Part shown: in pieces, positions 37,630-48,988 of the stretch
How the letters are laid out: each line of letters starts with the position of its first letter
How positions within the stretch are numbered: the stretch's first letter is position 1
Assembly: GCA_035048485.1 (NCBI GenBank)
Contig: CM068587.1
Location: 23,723,034-23,787,033, forward strand
Length of the DNA stretch: 64,000 nt
Source: Pteria penguin
Taxonomy: Eukaryota; Mollusca; Bivalvia; Pterioida; Pteriidae
Direction of reading: 5' to 3'
Translations under genes and position numbers: made by a program
The notes under the pieces: model-generated
Told to the model about the DNA's origin: nothing
Databases searched by the model: none
Seen by the model: the letters and a program-made list of their open reading frames with translations, nothing else

Positions 37630-38325
37630 TCTCTGCCAACTACTGAAAGTAGTCCCAAGGCAGAAAATATAGACTGTTTTGCGTGTTTTGGGGAAAATGT
37701 CATCGTATTCAAGTTATCTGGGCGAAAATTAGACGATGTGGGATTCATTCAGAAATTACAAGACGTGTTAGGTGCAAATGATAGTGTGTTATTGACAAAC
37801 AGTACGCTTATTTGTATGCTGAGAAATATAGTGCGGTATAAATTCAGGGTTGATTTCATGTAGAAGCCCGACTAAAACTCAATGTAACATAGTAAATGCT
37901 TTAAATTTAACTAATAAAGCCACTGAAGACCAAGTCATATCGTCTAGAAGAAAATATCTGATTTTACAAGAATCTTGTAAAACCTCAGACGTTGGCAGAG
38001 GTGTGTGCGGATTGTAAAGGAATGACAACTCTGCTTTGGAGATTGGTCAAATAACAGTAGAAGTTACCAAAAAAAAAGGTTACTAAAAGAATTAGTACTG
38101 ACTGTAAAAAGATCGACTCACTATTTAAACAACAAAAAAATTACTAAAAGAATTAGTACTGACTGTAAAAAGATCGACATATTATTTAAACAACAAAAAC
38201 TTAATAGTGCAGAGGTACATGCCCCATGCCCAGATGTTTCAAAAAAAGGGGAAAACTGTGAATCTGAATCTTACCCCGAGTCTACAACTTACAATCTCTC
38301 AATTGAACTGTGCAGTTGAGATTAC
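37630..38325 (+). pseudogene. Decayed coding fragment of unknown family
   Basis: One frame gives AENIDCFACFGENVIVFKLS, then GRKLDDVGFIQKLQDVLG, NDSVLLTNSTLICMLRNIV and RYKFRVDFM before a stop at 37861. Shifting frame, it continues KTQCNIVNALNLTNKATED, QVISSRRKYLILQESCKTS, a TAA, then EIGQITVEVTKKK. Beyond that a ~57 bp piece encoding TKRISTDCKKID...LFKQQK is present twice. CxxC and, 45-50 residues on, CxxR suggest a degraded Cys-based zinc-binding fold with the last Cys lost. Frameshift, stop and lack of a start argue for a pseudogene, perhaps from a mobile element; the family is not recognised. Confidence 0.5.
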
Positions 38326-38331
38326 TAAATA

Positions 38332-38542
38332 CAGTACAGTCCGGGTGGAACTTTGAATGCCCACTGTCCACAGTGGGCAGTCCACCTGAAATTTCAGTGG
38401 GCATTAGGAGTGGACATTTACCTGAGCTCTCAAGCTGTCCACTTACCTGTATGTTAATTCTAACTGACTTTTACAAGAATGCTCACTCTAAAAATGCCCA
38501 CTGTGACCAGCGGGCAAATTAAGTTCCACCTGGACTGTACTG
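38332..38542. mobile_element. MITE with 24 bp inverted ends and TA target duplication
   Basis: The left end CAGTACAGTCCGGGTGGAAC and right end GTTCCACCTGGACTGTACTG are inverse with one mismatch, and TA flanks both sides (38330-38331 and 38543-38544), as for Tc1/mariner-class elements. The interior repeats short palindromes built on CCACTGT...ACAGTGG. No transposase. Confidence 0.88.
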
Positions 38543-38784
38543 TAGAATGCTAAAATCATGAAATGAAATTTTGAATGTTTCATGTATTGGATTGGTTAAT
38601 AAAAGGAAATGTGTTAAATCAGATATTATTTACTTATAAATTATATATTGTATTTACTAAGAAAACCTTCAATTTATAAAAAATTCCCCAACGCCCTGAA
38701 AACGCTGCATAAATTCCCCCTTCAAAGGGTATGGGTACCAGTCCCCCAAATGGGTGTGGGTGCCCTGAAACATAAAACTACTCA

Positions 38785-38905
38785 TTTAACTGTTTCATCC
38801 AAAGGACAGACTGCAGATGACTGATAAGACTTAGGGATTTGGTACATGTACATGTGGGATTTGAGCCCAGGACCTTCCTATCCTATTGCAAACCTGAGCT
38901 GTACC
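38785..38905 (-). mobile_element. SINE fragment
   Basis: TGTTTCATCCAAAGGACAGA is the inverse of the conserved SINE body block, followed by GGGATTTGAGCCCAGGACC, an inverse B box. Only the head-proximal part is left. Confidence 0.6.
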
Positions 38906-40081
38906 AGTTCATAATCATAGCGCAAATGAAAGAATGGCCTGTAATACTGCAATAACATGCTAGTTGCATCCGTATGCCATTAAAATGATTAAAGTTGAAA
39001 TTATATACATGTATAAGTAGAATTACTTTTGTCTCTATTGTCAATGCAGATGAAAGTCATCTATTGTTTTAACTTGTATAATCAGACATCTTAATACATA
39101 ATTATTTACATCTATATCCAAACAATCTCATTTAATTCAATACAATATATTTAATTTTGATCATTGTTCTATGTATCCTTATATAAAGCATTGAATGAAC
39201 CGTTATTGGCATTATGCCAACATGTCAAATTTGGTGATTTCAACAAAAAATGCTATTTGTTATCAATTTTGATTTGTCCCTTTTTAAAGCTCTACATGTA
39301 AAGTCAAAGCCAAGAATACATAATGACAGACCTAAAGATACATGTACATTTAATATCAACTCTATCTTCGCCAGCGCACACTATTTCAACCGTTTTAAGT
39401 TTATCAGGAAAGCTACATTTTGTTAGATTCTTTAAAGTTCTTGATATCCATATTAAGATTTTCAATGTCATATATAATGTGCAATTGTAAGTGGATGAGT
39501 TTTTCAAACCATATATTCAATAATCTATCATCACTAATAGAAATTCTACAACAAATATGCCTATATAACAGTATTCTATAAACAACCCACACATGGGGTT
39601 GAGATGCATGTGAAATATGTGTATTGTGTCTCCTCAATCTGTCATGTAATCACACGCCTACCTGTGCCGTCTAGGTAAACTACAAGTTACCTGTTCTCAG
39701 GTGCATTGCCATTGGTAAACAATTTTTTTCATCACATCAAACTGCTTGTTTTAGTATAATGCACAAATACCATTGAATACTCACCTTTGCTTAAATTGGC
39801 TAAATCCTTATTCTTACACACTTTGGGCAGAACATATAAAATTAATGTAAAATTCCTGCACTACGAAATTAATTTATGTCACGAATAGTGATGAAGTTTT
39901 TACTTCCATTTTAAGACTCCGTCGCAGTAAAACTTGCTATTGTTAAAAGTCAAATGAATGTTCCAGTTATGGGATATTCGAAATAAAATACAAGATAAGG
40001 TGAAGGGAGGTAGTATCAATCTATTTTGAATGTAATCACGGGAAGAACCATTTCTTTTCCCTTTCGCTCCTTGGATTCCAT
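38906..40081. other. Intergenic DNA, no supported gene
   Basis: Minus-strand open frames at 39304-39637 and 39900-40094 have no recognisable domain. The last part is less AT-rich and has more CpG than its surroundings. Confidence 0.45.
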
Positions 40082-40093
40082 TGCGCATGCTCA
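40082..40093. promoter_or_regulatory. NRF1-like motif, possible CpG-type promoter
   Basis: TGCGCATGCTCA is close to the NRF1 palindrome, which is common in TATA-less animal promoters. The 800 bases to its right are relatively CpG-rich and lead to the putative small gene at 40.9 kb. Confidence 0.3.
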
Positions 40094-40874
40094 CAGGAAA
40101 CGGACATAAGCTTTTTCGTTCGAATAGATATCTTGAATATGATCAAATTAATATTGTATCATTTCGTTGTATATTCATAGAGACGATTTGATTGTTTCAT
40201 TGCTGTTAATCTAATGTAGCATGAAGAGATCTGCCTGTCAACCTAACTGTTCCAAATGCTTTACACATCTATGTGATGGTGATCATCTTTTTAATACTAA
40301 AATGCAGCGAAAATCCAGGAGTGGGGAAGACGGGACTCGAAACCAACCCCAGCGTATAGCTGCAATTAATAATGCCCCCTCCCTCGACGCTAGAATGGAA
40401 AGTTTGCTCGCCAAATAATTCCCTTACAACCTGTTTCATTGTTATTGAAATGCATTCGTCGTAGAGATCTAGTAAACACAGAGGAGAGAAGATGGAGGGG
40501 GGGGGGTGAAAGGTTTACACAGTCAGGCGCATTGCATGCATTTTCCGAGAGGGGGTACGCACATGTTTTTGTGTGTAAAATTACGTATATTACATATAAA
40601 TATATCAAGAAAAGTAATTTTCATCGAATCTCGGGGTGGGTCCAGACCCCGGTCCACCCCTCTGGATCCGCGGAAGCACAGTGCATAGGCATAGTGTTCA
40701 AGCTAAAACTTCCGTTCGAAATCAAACAAATCAGTGGATCATTAGGGGATGACCATTTGATTCTGATGCGGCAGTGTGTGTGGGTGGGGGGGTTACATTT
40801 TGCTTCCGGCCGCCATAAACCTGTTCATAAATAGTCTGACCTCTTCTGTGGAGAAAATAAATATTTTGGACACC

Positions 40875-41440
40875 ATGTATGGTAAATCTGCTCAGTTGAT
40901 CGCAGTCTAATGAATAACAGTTTCTGGTTCGCTTCGCTTGCAGATCCTGACATTGGTAACTTTAATATTAATTCAGTGTTAAGAACACCCTCTCAAAGAA
41001 AATTTGAAGAACAGGTACATGTAAATTAATGCACCCACTTTCTGATGTTTTATGAGGTACAATATTGTATGACCAAACGACCAAAATAACAAATCGTCAG
41101 TTTTTGGACTCTGACTTAATAAAACTTTTTCTTTGATGCTCTGAAATAAATACAGTTTTCATTAAAAACTGGCGAAAACAAACAAACTCGAGCAGAAAAT
41201 CAATTATTTCTGCAGGATTCTAAGTTTAGTCTACTAATTAGTCTGTCTCTGGTTAAATGTGTCGTCAAATAATTATGATTTGTCATAAGTCCTAAAATGG
41301 TAAAACGGGCCCAGGTTTTTATAGTAACATTTAGTCTCTCTAATTTAGCTCTCTGTTACCTATTAATCTTGCTTCAGTCTCTAAAGTTAGAGTATCTTCA
41401 TGTAAATTTCGAGTCGAAGATGGAAGATACGATGACGTAA
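40875..41440 (+). CDS. Possible small three-exon gene, unrecognised
   Basis: Exon 40875-40881 (CACCATGTATG, good start context), exon 40944-41014 and exon 41378-41440 are joined by GTAAAT...TTGCAG and GTACAT...CTTCAG introns of 62 and 363 bp. The frames are in phase: MYDPDIGNFNINSVLRTPSQ, RKFEEQ, then SLKLEYLHVNFESKMEDTMT and TAA, 46 residues. The second exon has a protein-like, repeat-free sequence; the third reads as coding in two frames, so the end is uncertain. It could be the start of a longer gene or chance. No family is recognised. Confidence 0.3.
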
Positions 41441-42012
41441 GACGGAAGAGCAGATAATGTACTCATTGCAACAGGAATGATATAGAAGATGGATTTATTT
41501 TATACATAGTTGTGCATTATATTCTCGTTATGTCGTTGTTGTATCAAGCTTACTATTATAAAAGCCCTAGTGTTTTCAAACTTGCGCAGCTATTAAGTGC
41601 AGATCATGTTAAAACAGTTACTTGATCTTAGTAAATATCTGTATTTTGCCTGTGAACTTAGATCGTAATGTTACTCCTTCACTCACTCACCACTCTTTAT
41701 ATTGTATATATTTGTTTGTGTATATATTATAAAAGTGTTTGTGTATGCTTGTTATGGCAATTGTATATATTGTACATATTTGAGATTTTTGCATTATCTA
41801 TATGTTGTACTGACATTTGAAAATGAAGTTAAGTGAACTGATATGATATTTCTCCTTTATATCTTTATAATATACGATAAATTCGTATTATATATATTGT
41901 CAATATAGAATAGGACATCACATGTACGGGTTGTGACATGCATTTTATGTGCTAGAATTACCTGATTTCGTTTTGTTTTTTGGGGCTTTGGGTTTTGGGG
42001 TGTTTTTTTGTT

Positions 42013-42043
<31 letters not shown>

Positions 42044-42950
42044 CTTTTCTTTTTTCGGGGGGGGGGGGGGTTGCTTTGGGAAATTTCTTATGAACAAATT
42101 TTTATGGAGGAGAACCCTCAGTCCCCTTTATGCTATTTAGATCCTGACAATTACAATTAATACGCTTACAAAAGATAAGATCCTCTCTGGTTATTTTTGT
42201 GTGAATGGTCTGACGTACGCAAGTTCAGAAAGCACACAAAATATGAAAAAGGTAATCTTCTTTAGAGGTTCAATAACCAACCAAAGTTTATTTTCTTGTA
42301 ACTGATCAATGTCCTGCTAATCGAAAATCCAGATTTTCTTGGGTGCTTCACTATTGAAAACCTAACACCACGCTATCCGTGTTTTTCTCATGCCTTCACA
42401 TAATATATAGATGAACAATCTTACCACATTTCTTGGGTGTTTAAGTGTTTTTACCAATAAACAAAGCTTTTGGGCACCAGAACACCGGTAAAGCTGACAT
42501 CATAGATCACGACTGTATATAAACAAATATATGTGGTAGATGTAGACCAATTTCCCAGAAAATACCATTGGGGCCAGCTGCTTGGAACCCTAACCACTGA
42601 CTAAGCCAACCAATTTTTAAAGTTTGAGAGACAATCTCATCTATGTGATCTCTGTATAATTATCTGAATTACATAACAAAACTTGTTTCACATGCTACAG
42701 ATAAGTACACAGATTACGACTTAACACTACTGATTTCAAAGATAGAGCGTAACCAGTGGTAAGTTTCGAACAACTGGCCCTTGATGATAAACTGCGTGTA
42801 AAGCGCTAGAATGGTAAAGCAACATTCATAAAAAGAGTATACGTCTAAAACAACTATGAACTATGAACCTTTGAACATAATTTTTTTACCGCTAGTCACC
42901 AGTCACAAATTTGTAGATGCAAGGTCGGTATACTATCAAGACCAATTACA
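41441..42950. other. Intergenic DNA with low-complexity T/G tract
   Basis: A T-rich then G-rich tract at about 41970-42071 ends in a run of 13 G. No supported gene. Confidence 0.6.
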
Positions 42951-44612
42951 ACTAGAGCTGTCCTAGCGAGACAAATTGCCCCCCCCCCCCCCGCAACAAA
43001 GTTGAAATATGCAATAATTCATCCCAAGATACATCACTGGTATAAGTGTAATTGATGCCCCACTTACGAGTACATTTTGAGGTATAATCAATGAAAACAA
43101 TCTGGCTTGTGTGCACTCTAACCTTGACCTTGGTTCAAGGTCATTACACATCTTTGGGTCATGAAAATCAATTGTGTAAAATATAGTCTTCCAGCAAAGT
43201 AACAGGAAAAAGTTATGGCCCAGACAAGAATTCCGGCTATGTATGCACTGTGACCTCGACCTCGGAGATATGATCTTGAGTCAAGGTCATGACACACCCT
43301 TTGGCCATGAACAAATATTGTGTGAAATATTATCTAGATCCAACCTGGAAGTAAGAAGTTATGGGGTGTACAAGGATTTCGGCTATGTATATGTATGCAC
43401 AGTGACCGTGACCTTGAAGACATGACTTTTGGTGGAGGTCATGGCACACTCTTGCACATGAACAACAATTGATTGAAATGCTATCCAGATCCAACATAGC
43501 AGTAAGGAGTTATGGCCGGGACAAGGATTTTGACAACTGAGTACTTTGACCTTGACCTTGGAGATACAATCTTGATTCAAAGTCATGACACACCCTTGTG
43601 TCATGGACAACAATTGTGTGATATATTATCCAAATCCATCTGGGCAGTAAGAAGTTATGGCCGGGACAAAGATTTTCGCTGTATGTGCACTGTGCCCTTG
43701 ACCTCGAAGATATGACCTTGGGTGGAGGTCATGACACACCCCTGAGTTATGTACTAACAATTGCGTGAAATGTTATCCATATCCAATATAGCAGTAAGGA
43801 GTTATGGCCCGGACAAGGATTTCAACCAAATGTGTACTTTGACCTTGACCTTGGAGATATGATCTTGAGTCAAGGTCATGACACACCCTTGGTTCATAGA
43901 CAACAATTGTTTGAAATATCATCCTGGACAATAATCCAACTTGGCAGTAAGAAGTTATGACCCGGACAAGGATTTTGGCCATGTATGCACCATAACCTTG
44001 ACCTTGAAGATATGACCTTGGATCAAGGTCATGACACACTCTTGTCCAGGGCACAATGCACACATAGCCAACATTCTTGTCCAGGCCATAACTTCTTACT
44101 GCCAAAATGGATTTGGATAATATATCACACAATTGTTGTTCATGACCCAAGGGTGTGTCATGATCTTGAATCAATGTCATATCTTCAAGGTCAAGTAGGA
44201 GTTGTAACTTCTTCCTTTTTATTTGGAGGGAGATAATAATTTACACAATTATTGTCCTATTGTCCAATTATTGAACTAAGGGTGTGTCATTACCTTGAAC
44301 CGAGGTGATATCTACAATGTTAATGTCACAGTGCACACATAGCCAGAATTCTTGTCTGGGCCATAACTTCTTCCTGTTACGTTGCTGAAAGACAATTATT
44401 GTCCATGACCCAGGGATGTGTAATGACCTAGAACCATGGTCATATCTACAAGGTTAAGGTCGGAGTGCACACAAACCAGATTGCTTTCATTCATTATACC
44501 TCAAAATGCACCAGTGGGACATCCATTACACTTATACAAGTGATGTAATTTGGGATGCATGTTTCAACTTTGTTGCCGCGGGGGGTATTTGTCCCGTTAT
44601 GACAGCTCTAGT
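42951..44612. mobile_element. 1.66 kb palindromic (foldback) HINE/pearl-like element
   Basis: The ends are inverse: ACTAGAGCTGTCCTAGCGAG on the left and, read from the right, ACTAGAGCTGTCATAACGGG. Both are followed by CCCCCC...GCAACAAAGTTGAAA and then by long similar sequence. Inside are about seven direct ~147 bp units (each with GGTCATGACACACCCTTG and AAGTTATGGCCCGGACAAG), then about three units in inverse order. The turn is near 44045-44080. No 3' microsatellite or 3' hairpin is present, so it looks like two element left ends joined through their interiors. Confidence 0.85.
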
Positions 44613-44713
44613 TACGTATTGATTTCTGAATAATGTAAAACATGGGATAACTGAATCTCACTACAAATATATCAGGGTGAACATTCAAGGACTCCCAAAA
44701 ATGAGATGTACAG

Positions 44714-45273
44714 TGCTTCAAGTTCGTCCTAAAATTCTAAAAAATCCTAATTTTTTTTTTTACATTTTGCTAAAATCCTAAAAAGTTCAAATCAATTCAA
44801 TGGAGGGTATGGGAAAATCCTCAAATTGTCCTAGATTTTGGACCAAATTCCTAATTTTTTGTTAATGACTGTGATCCATAAGCTCAAATTTTGTCAGAGA
44901 TAGTGATATTATTAAAGGCACTATACAAATGTGATTGTAAATCCTATAATTGAAATTGATATAAAGCTCTTCTCAGTTTCCATTTCTAGAGCTCTCACCC
45001 CAGTTATTATATCTGTTGATGGCCTGCATTATGGGAGCAACCATGAGGGTGCTACAGTAAGATGACAATGTTTCCTAATGCAAGACTCAATAGATTTGAA
45101 GACTGGGATGAAAGCTGTCTGTAAGCAAATGATTATTATCTGCTTTTAGGTGAGTAAAAGATCCTAAAAAAAATCCTAGTTTTTTTTTCTAAATGTCCTT
45201 AAAACATCCTAAAAAAAAGCCTAAAATCGCCCTTAATTTTGTCCTAAATTTTGTGGAAAAGGTGCTTGAAGCA
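44714..45273. mobile_element. Possible MITE with TCCTAAAA-rich interior
   Basis: TGCTTCAAG at the left and CTTGAAGCA at the right form a perfect 9 bp inverted repeat. Just inside both ends are runs of A-rich TCCTAAAA-like words on the same strand (44728-44860 and 45160-45250). No ORF. Confidence 0.45.
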
Positions 45274-45317
45274 TTGGATGCAAGACCAGGTGCCCTCTAG
45301 AAGTAAATGTTTAAAGA

Positions 45318-45600
45318 TTGATTGATTGATTGATTGATTTTTGTTTAACGTCACACCACGAATATTTCACGTATATGGTGACGGCATCTGCCTGATGCGG
45401 GGCATACAAATTTTGACCTTTGCATCGGACCTACCCGAAGCGGTGAGGGATCTTTAACATGCCATGCATACCACGACACGGGGCCTCGGTTTTTACTGTC
45501 TCATCCGAAAGACAGAACACCGGCATGACCAGAGCGGGATTCGAACCCCGGCCTCCCGATCAGGAGTCCAGCGCGATACCACTAGGCCACGCCGGCTTAA
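45318..45600 (-). mobile_element. tRNA-derived SINE, best-preserved copy
   Basis: On the minus strand the copy runs from the head (GTGGCCTAGTGGTATCGCG, B box GGGTTCGAATCCC) through TGTCTTTCGGATGAGACAG, GCATGTTAAAGATCCCTCAC and GCATCAGGCAGATGCCGTC to a tail of TGAAATATTCGTGGTGTGAC and AATCAATCAATCAATCAATC. The intact B box and many CpGs suggest this is a younger copy than the others. Confidence 0.92.
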
Positions 45601-46386
45601 TGTTTAAAGAAGTTGAACGTTACAGCGTACAAGTACACTGGCATGAGTTGACAGTTGTACCCTAGAAGAAATGGGAACCAAAGTAATTTGATGATGCATT
45701 ATTTACTCATTGCATTTATCCCTGTCTGTTCCTGTTTTCAAAAATGTTCTTTTAGAATTCATTTTCACAAACTAAAAGCAAATTTTTGAATTAATGTTAC
45801 TGGCTTATAACAAGCATTACCTCCTCTAAATTTACTGCCATGCAAAATTATGTACCATTTAAGTTTAAATATCTAACATATCTGACTCACCTTCTTGTTA
45901 AAATATATAATTTATAATAAATTTATCCATGTTCTACAAAAGTTCCAAGTCAGGGCAAATATTGCTCACCTTTGCACCTTGAATACATGAAAGAATAAGC
46001 AACTGTCAGAGTTCAGCCCCCATTCTTCCCCCAAGTACATTACTCACATCAGAATCTATAAGAAACACAAGACTTTTGAATCTTTGATTCTTTCTATCAT
46101 GTACAGTTTATCAGAAGTTTCTCTTTACAGAGGAGGATAACCTCTAAGATCTACGTTGCTTCACGTTGGATCTAACCCTGATCAGACCTACCTATACTAC
46201 AACAACACATGAAGGAGACCTTGATAATTTTATTTCTGTCAAATTTCATCAAAATCTATCACTTGAAAAATCTATAAACTAAATATAAACTTCAATAGCG
46301 TGCACTCTCTCCCTTTTCCATCTCAAACAAGAGGTTAAAGTGGGCCAGTATCAATTGCCTGAATACCTTAAGCACAAAATAAATAA
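45601..46386. other. Intergenic DNA, no supported feature
   Basis: No coding signal or clear element. Confidence 0.5.
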
Positions 46387-47185
46387 ACAAGAGTTGTCAG
46401 AAGACAACATAGCTCACCAGTGCAGGTTATAATCATCTTGTACACATTTGAAAAATTTAAGGTTAATAGGTATATAATGTGTTTTGGTACAAACGAAAAC
46501 CATAAAAAAGGCCAAGGTCAAAAGTGCACTTAATGAAAGTTCTGGTCATGAGGAATCTACACGAGAAATATCAAAGCCATATCTAAAATGGCTGAAAAGA
46601 TCTTGCCAAAGCTAAAGCTTTTGAAAAGGTGAAGGTCTATGGCTACAGGTCATGAGATAAAAAGTGACGGTTCTGGTCACAAGGAACCTTATGTGAAATA
46701 TCAAAGCTCTATTGCTAATTATATTGCCAAAGATATACAGCCAAAGTTAAAGTTATTGAAAAGTTGGTTGAATTCCAAGGTCAAGGTCACAAAGTCAGAA
46801 GTGATGGAACCAAATTAAAGCTTTGGCCATGAAAAATCCACTCATGGAATAGTTCGAAACATATAACCAATGTTGAAGTTTTGAAGAGTAGGTCAAATTT
46901 AAGTTCAAGGCCATGGGGTAAAAAATAATGACATCAAATGAACGTTCTGGTCATGAAAAATCTACATGTGAAATATCAAGGCTCTACCTCTGACAGTTGA
47001 AAAGATGTAGCCCAGTTAATGTTTTTTGAAAGTATGTCAAATTTCCAAGTCACGAGGTCAAAGATATGGCAACAAATGAAAGACCATGGTCATAAGGAAT
47101 CTACATGTGAAATACCAAAGTCCTATCTCGAATGGTTCAAAAGATAAAACCCAGGTTAAAGTTTTTGAAAAATTAGTCTAAGAAT
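46387..47185 (+). mobile_element. HINE/pearl-like element, 5' end with hairpin and ~5 units
   Basis: It begins ACAAGAG and a perfect stem GTTGTC-AGAA-GACAAC (46393-46408), then TAGCTCACCAGTGCAGG. Units of about 145 bp contain TCTGGTCATGAGGAATCTAC and GAAATATCAAAGCC. The 3' microsatellite and hairpin are missing, so it is 3' truncated. Confidence 0.75.
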
Positions 47186-47674
47186 TATTTCTGTTTGCCG
47201 ATTCTGGAAAAAGTCCATAAGATGTAAAAAAATAAAACCCCAGAAAACACATAATTTAAAATTGAACCAAAAACAGAAACAACACTCCTCAAGACGTTCC
47301 TCTAGATCACTCACTGATCAAATGATGGTAGGCTATGACATTTGCTCACGTGAGTCTTTGTCTCCGGAAAGTAAAACTGGATTGTGTAATTTTAATACTT
47401 GTATTGTTCTGTTCATAGTAGATTCAACACCTGATAAAGTTACATAGTGATAACTTCAGCAGGATTTTCCATCCATTTGCTTTGTCTTAACTTTTGTGTT
47501 TAAAATTTATAACATACAACTAGAGTTTTATCATAACTGCAGCTGAAGGAGGTGCCATGTTTATTCTTCCCTATGTCATACCTAAAATACGCTAAGTTTG
47601 TTGTGATATGAAAAATCAATTTCATTGTTGTTTTTTCTTTAATATTATTTTGTTCTGAAGTCATCAACCATTTT
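47186..47674. other. Intergenic DNA, no supported feature
   Basis: A 61-codon plus-strand frame at 47262 has no recognisable domain. Confidence 0.5.
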
Positions 47675-48130
47675 TATACGTCTGTCCTCGACAGGACCTA
47701 TTATGGTATGGCTTTGTCCATCTGTCTGACCTTGAAGACAGGATACAGACCAAACCTTTAGGGCAAAGACTGTCAAACTTGGTACCTTTACTCCTTATGC
47801 CAAGACAAAGACACCTATTGTTTTTCAAGGTTAAAAGTCAAGGTTGTAGTACTCCTTGGTAGGAACCCTTGTGGACAGGATACAGCCCAAACCGTTGGGG
47901 CTAGGAATGTCAAACTTGGTACACTTACTCCACATGCCACACTTACTCTTCATGCCAAGACAAAAACGCTTCTTGTTTTTCAAGCTCAAAGGTAAAGGTC
48001 ATAGTAATACTTGGTTAGAAAATCTTGTAGGCAGGATACAGAATGAATTATTGGGGATGGGGGAATGTTTCCGTACTTTCCATATTCTCCCCTTCAAACT
48101 AAACGACAAGCATATTATGCCATGCTAGGC
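47675..48130 (+). mobile_element. Another tandem-unit repeat family
   Basis: It starts near ACGTCTGTCCTCGACAGGAC, which forms a GTCCTCGACAGGAC hairpin, then has about two or three ~140 bp units (AGGATACAGACCAAACC, GTCAAACTTGGTACCTTTAC, CCAAGACAAAGACACC) and ends near GCATATTATGCCATGC. Confidence 0.6.
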
Positions 48131-48194
48131 GTTGCTCTTGTCTATTTTATACAACATGTGTAAATGTGAAAGTACCAATACATAAAATATTTTA

Positions 48195-48274
48195 ACAAGA
48201 GTATCAGTAAAACTGATGGATGCTCCCAAAACGGCACTTATATTGCAAGAATTGATGACTCAATTCATATACAA
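48195..48274 (+). mobile_element. 5' fragment of an ACAAGAG-hairpin element
   Basis: ACAAGAG (48195-48201) is followed by a perfect stem ATCAGT-AAA-ACTGAT (48203-48217) and ATGCTCCCAAAAC. The same start recurs at about 48989, on the far side of an inserted element. Confidence 0.8.
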
Positions 48275-48988
48275 ACAAGAGGCCCAAATGGGCCTATACC
48301 GCTCACCTTAGCACAAATTGCTTATTTACAATAAAATGACAGCTCATTTCAATAGATAATTTTGCTTTTTTTACAAGACTTTCTATAAGGTTTGGTGATA
48401 TTTTGTGCAGTTGTTTTGAAGAAGTCCAAAACGTGTCAACCAATCAGAGCCAATGGTGGCCATCTTGGATTACAGATCGGCACGAAAAACACAAACTTGG
48501 TAGAGGACCTCAAGTACTTACTTCATATGAGGTTTGGTGAAATTCTATGCAGCGGTTCTGGAGAAGAAGTCCAAACTGTGTCAACCAATCACAGCCAATG
48601 GCGGTCATCTTGGATTACGGATTGGCACGAAAAACAAAAACTTGGTAGAGGACCTTGAGTACTTACTTCCTATGAAGTGTGGTGAAATTCTGTGCAACGA
48701 TTCTGGAGAAGAAGTCGAAAATGCGTCAAACAATCAGAGCCAATGGCGGCCATCTTGGATTACAGATCAGCACGAAAAACACAAACTTGGTAGAGGACCT
48801 CGAGTAGTAACTTCCTATGAGGTTTGGTGAAATTCTGTGTAGCGGTTCTGGAGAAGAAGTCGAAAATGTGTCAACCAATCAGAGCCAATGATGGCCATCT
48901 TGGATTACAGATCAGCACGAAAAACACAAACTTTGTAGAGGACCTCAAGTAGTTACTGCCTATGAGGTTTGGTGAAATTCTGTGTGAG
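48275..48988 (+). mobile_element. ACAAGAG-hairpin element with ~143 bp units
   Basis: ACAAGA then GGCCC-AAAT-GGGCC (48281-48294) and TATACCGCTCACCTTAGCAC. Four to five ~143 bp units follow, each with GGTTTGGTGAAATTCTGTGC, CCAATCAGAGCCAATG and CATCTTGGATTACAGATC. It has apparently landed inside or beside an element of the next family. Confidence 0.8.

Noticed and set aside
39304..40094. Three minus-strand frames of 64-74 codons
   Set aside because: No domain and no splice context; kept only as unexplained intergenic DNA.
40439..40834. 131-codon plus-strand frame in the CpG-richer region
   Set aside because: It crosses a G run and has no domain or splice support; open frames are longer by chance where AT content drops.
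41949..42140. 63-codon Phe/Leu/Gly-rich frame
   Set aside because: Low-complexity T-rich and G-rich tract.
43243..44236. Several open frames of 60-135 codons on both strands
   Set aside because: All lie in the palindromic HINE and follow its unit period.
48392..48830. Overlapping plus-strand frames of 88 and 98 codons
   Set aside because: Translation of the ~143 bp units of a mobile element; the peptide repeats with the unit.
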